The notes under the pieces: generated by a model | Databases searched by the model: none | Seen by the model: only the letters and a program-made list of their open reading frames with translations | Told to the model about the DNA's origin: nothing | Program-made: the position numbers and the translations under genes | Shown here: piece by piece, positions 5,253 through 5,349 of the stretch | Layout: each line of letters starts with the position of its first letter | Numbering within the stretch: the stretch's first letter is position 1 | NCBI GenBank assembly: GCA_023262065.1 | Contig: JALRDW010000167.1 | Location: 1-5,349, forward strand | Direction: 5' to 3' | DNA: 5,349 nucleotides | Source of the DNA: Acidimicrobiia bacterium | GTDB lineage: Bacteria; Actinomycetota; Acidimicrobiia; IMCC26256

Positions 5253-5349
5253 TACTTGAGGGTCTGGGTGAACTCCACGTCGACGCCGGGCGCGAACGCT
5301 GCGGCCGCCCTCGCGTTGAGGCCGACCGGCTTGGCGTCGATGCGGAACG
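5252..5349 (-). CDS. C-terminal end of an unidentified protein (runs off right edge)
   Basis: The minus strand carries the last 31 codons of an open frame ending in TAG at 5254-5252, converging on the acyltransferase gene. The visible peptide starts FRIDAKPVGLNARAAAAF and ends VDVEFTQTLK. All but one of the codons (a GCA) have G or C in the third position, which is the coding pattern of this genome and supports a real gene. The alternation of polar and hydrophobic residues near the end (VDVEFTQTL) suggests a terminal beta strand. I do not recognise the family, and too little is present to propose a function. Confidence 0.7.
   Translation of the reverse strand, partial: FRIDAKPVGLNARAAAAFAPGVDVEFTQTLK

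Overview
The window is high-GC DNA with strong G/C bias at third codon positions, GTG as well as ATG starts, and two promoters of the TAnnnT-then-start (leaderless) type. Together with a WS/DGAT acyltransferase of the wax ester/triacylglycerol family, this points to an actinobacterium (Actinomycetota). Acidimicrobiia or a related lineage is a guess from style only; nothing here fixes the genus.

Left half, minus strand (positions 2910 down to 1): the first genes of a family-5 (Dpp/Opp-type) peptide or small-solute ABC importer operon. Order of transcription is substrate-binding protein (2910-1282), DppB-type permease (1221-265), then the N-terminal part of a DppC-type permease (from 284, leaving the window). 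The permeases overlap by 20 nt. ATPase genes are expected beyond the left edge but are not visible. A near-consensus promoter (TTGACA, 17-nt spacer, TAGGTT) lies about 100 nt ahead of the binding-protein start, so the operon has a leader that can form several short hairpins.

Middle (2911-3196): a 286-bp divergent control region. It holds the operon promoter on the minus strand, the -10 element of the ribosome-rescue gene on the plus strand, and two short palindromes that could be operators.

Right half, plus strand: a compact ArfB/YaeJ-like peptidyl-tRNA hydrolase (3197-3631) with an intact GGQ motif and a basic C-terminal tail, then 73 nt later a WS/DGAT acyltransferase (3705-5231) with an intact HHxxxDG active site and an unusual acidic C-terminal tail. 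Both appear to have their own leaderless promoters, so they are probably separate transcription units. At the right edge the last 31 codons of an unrecognised minus-strand gene converge on the acyltransferase.

The three groups (nutrient import, ribosome rescue, storage or surface lipid synthesis) look like ordinary chromosomal neighbours. I found no mobile element, CRISPR array, tRNA or rRNA, and no convincing sign of a new multi-gene system. The most useful observations are the two leaderless start architectures, the binding protein without a lipobox, the structured leader and the acidic tail of the acyltransferase.
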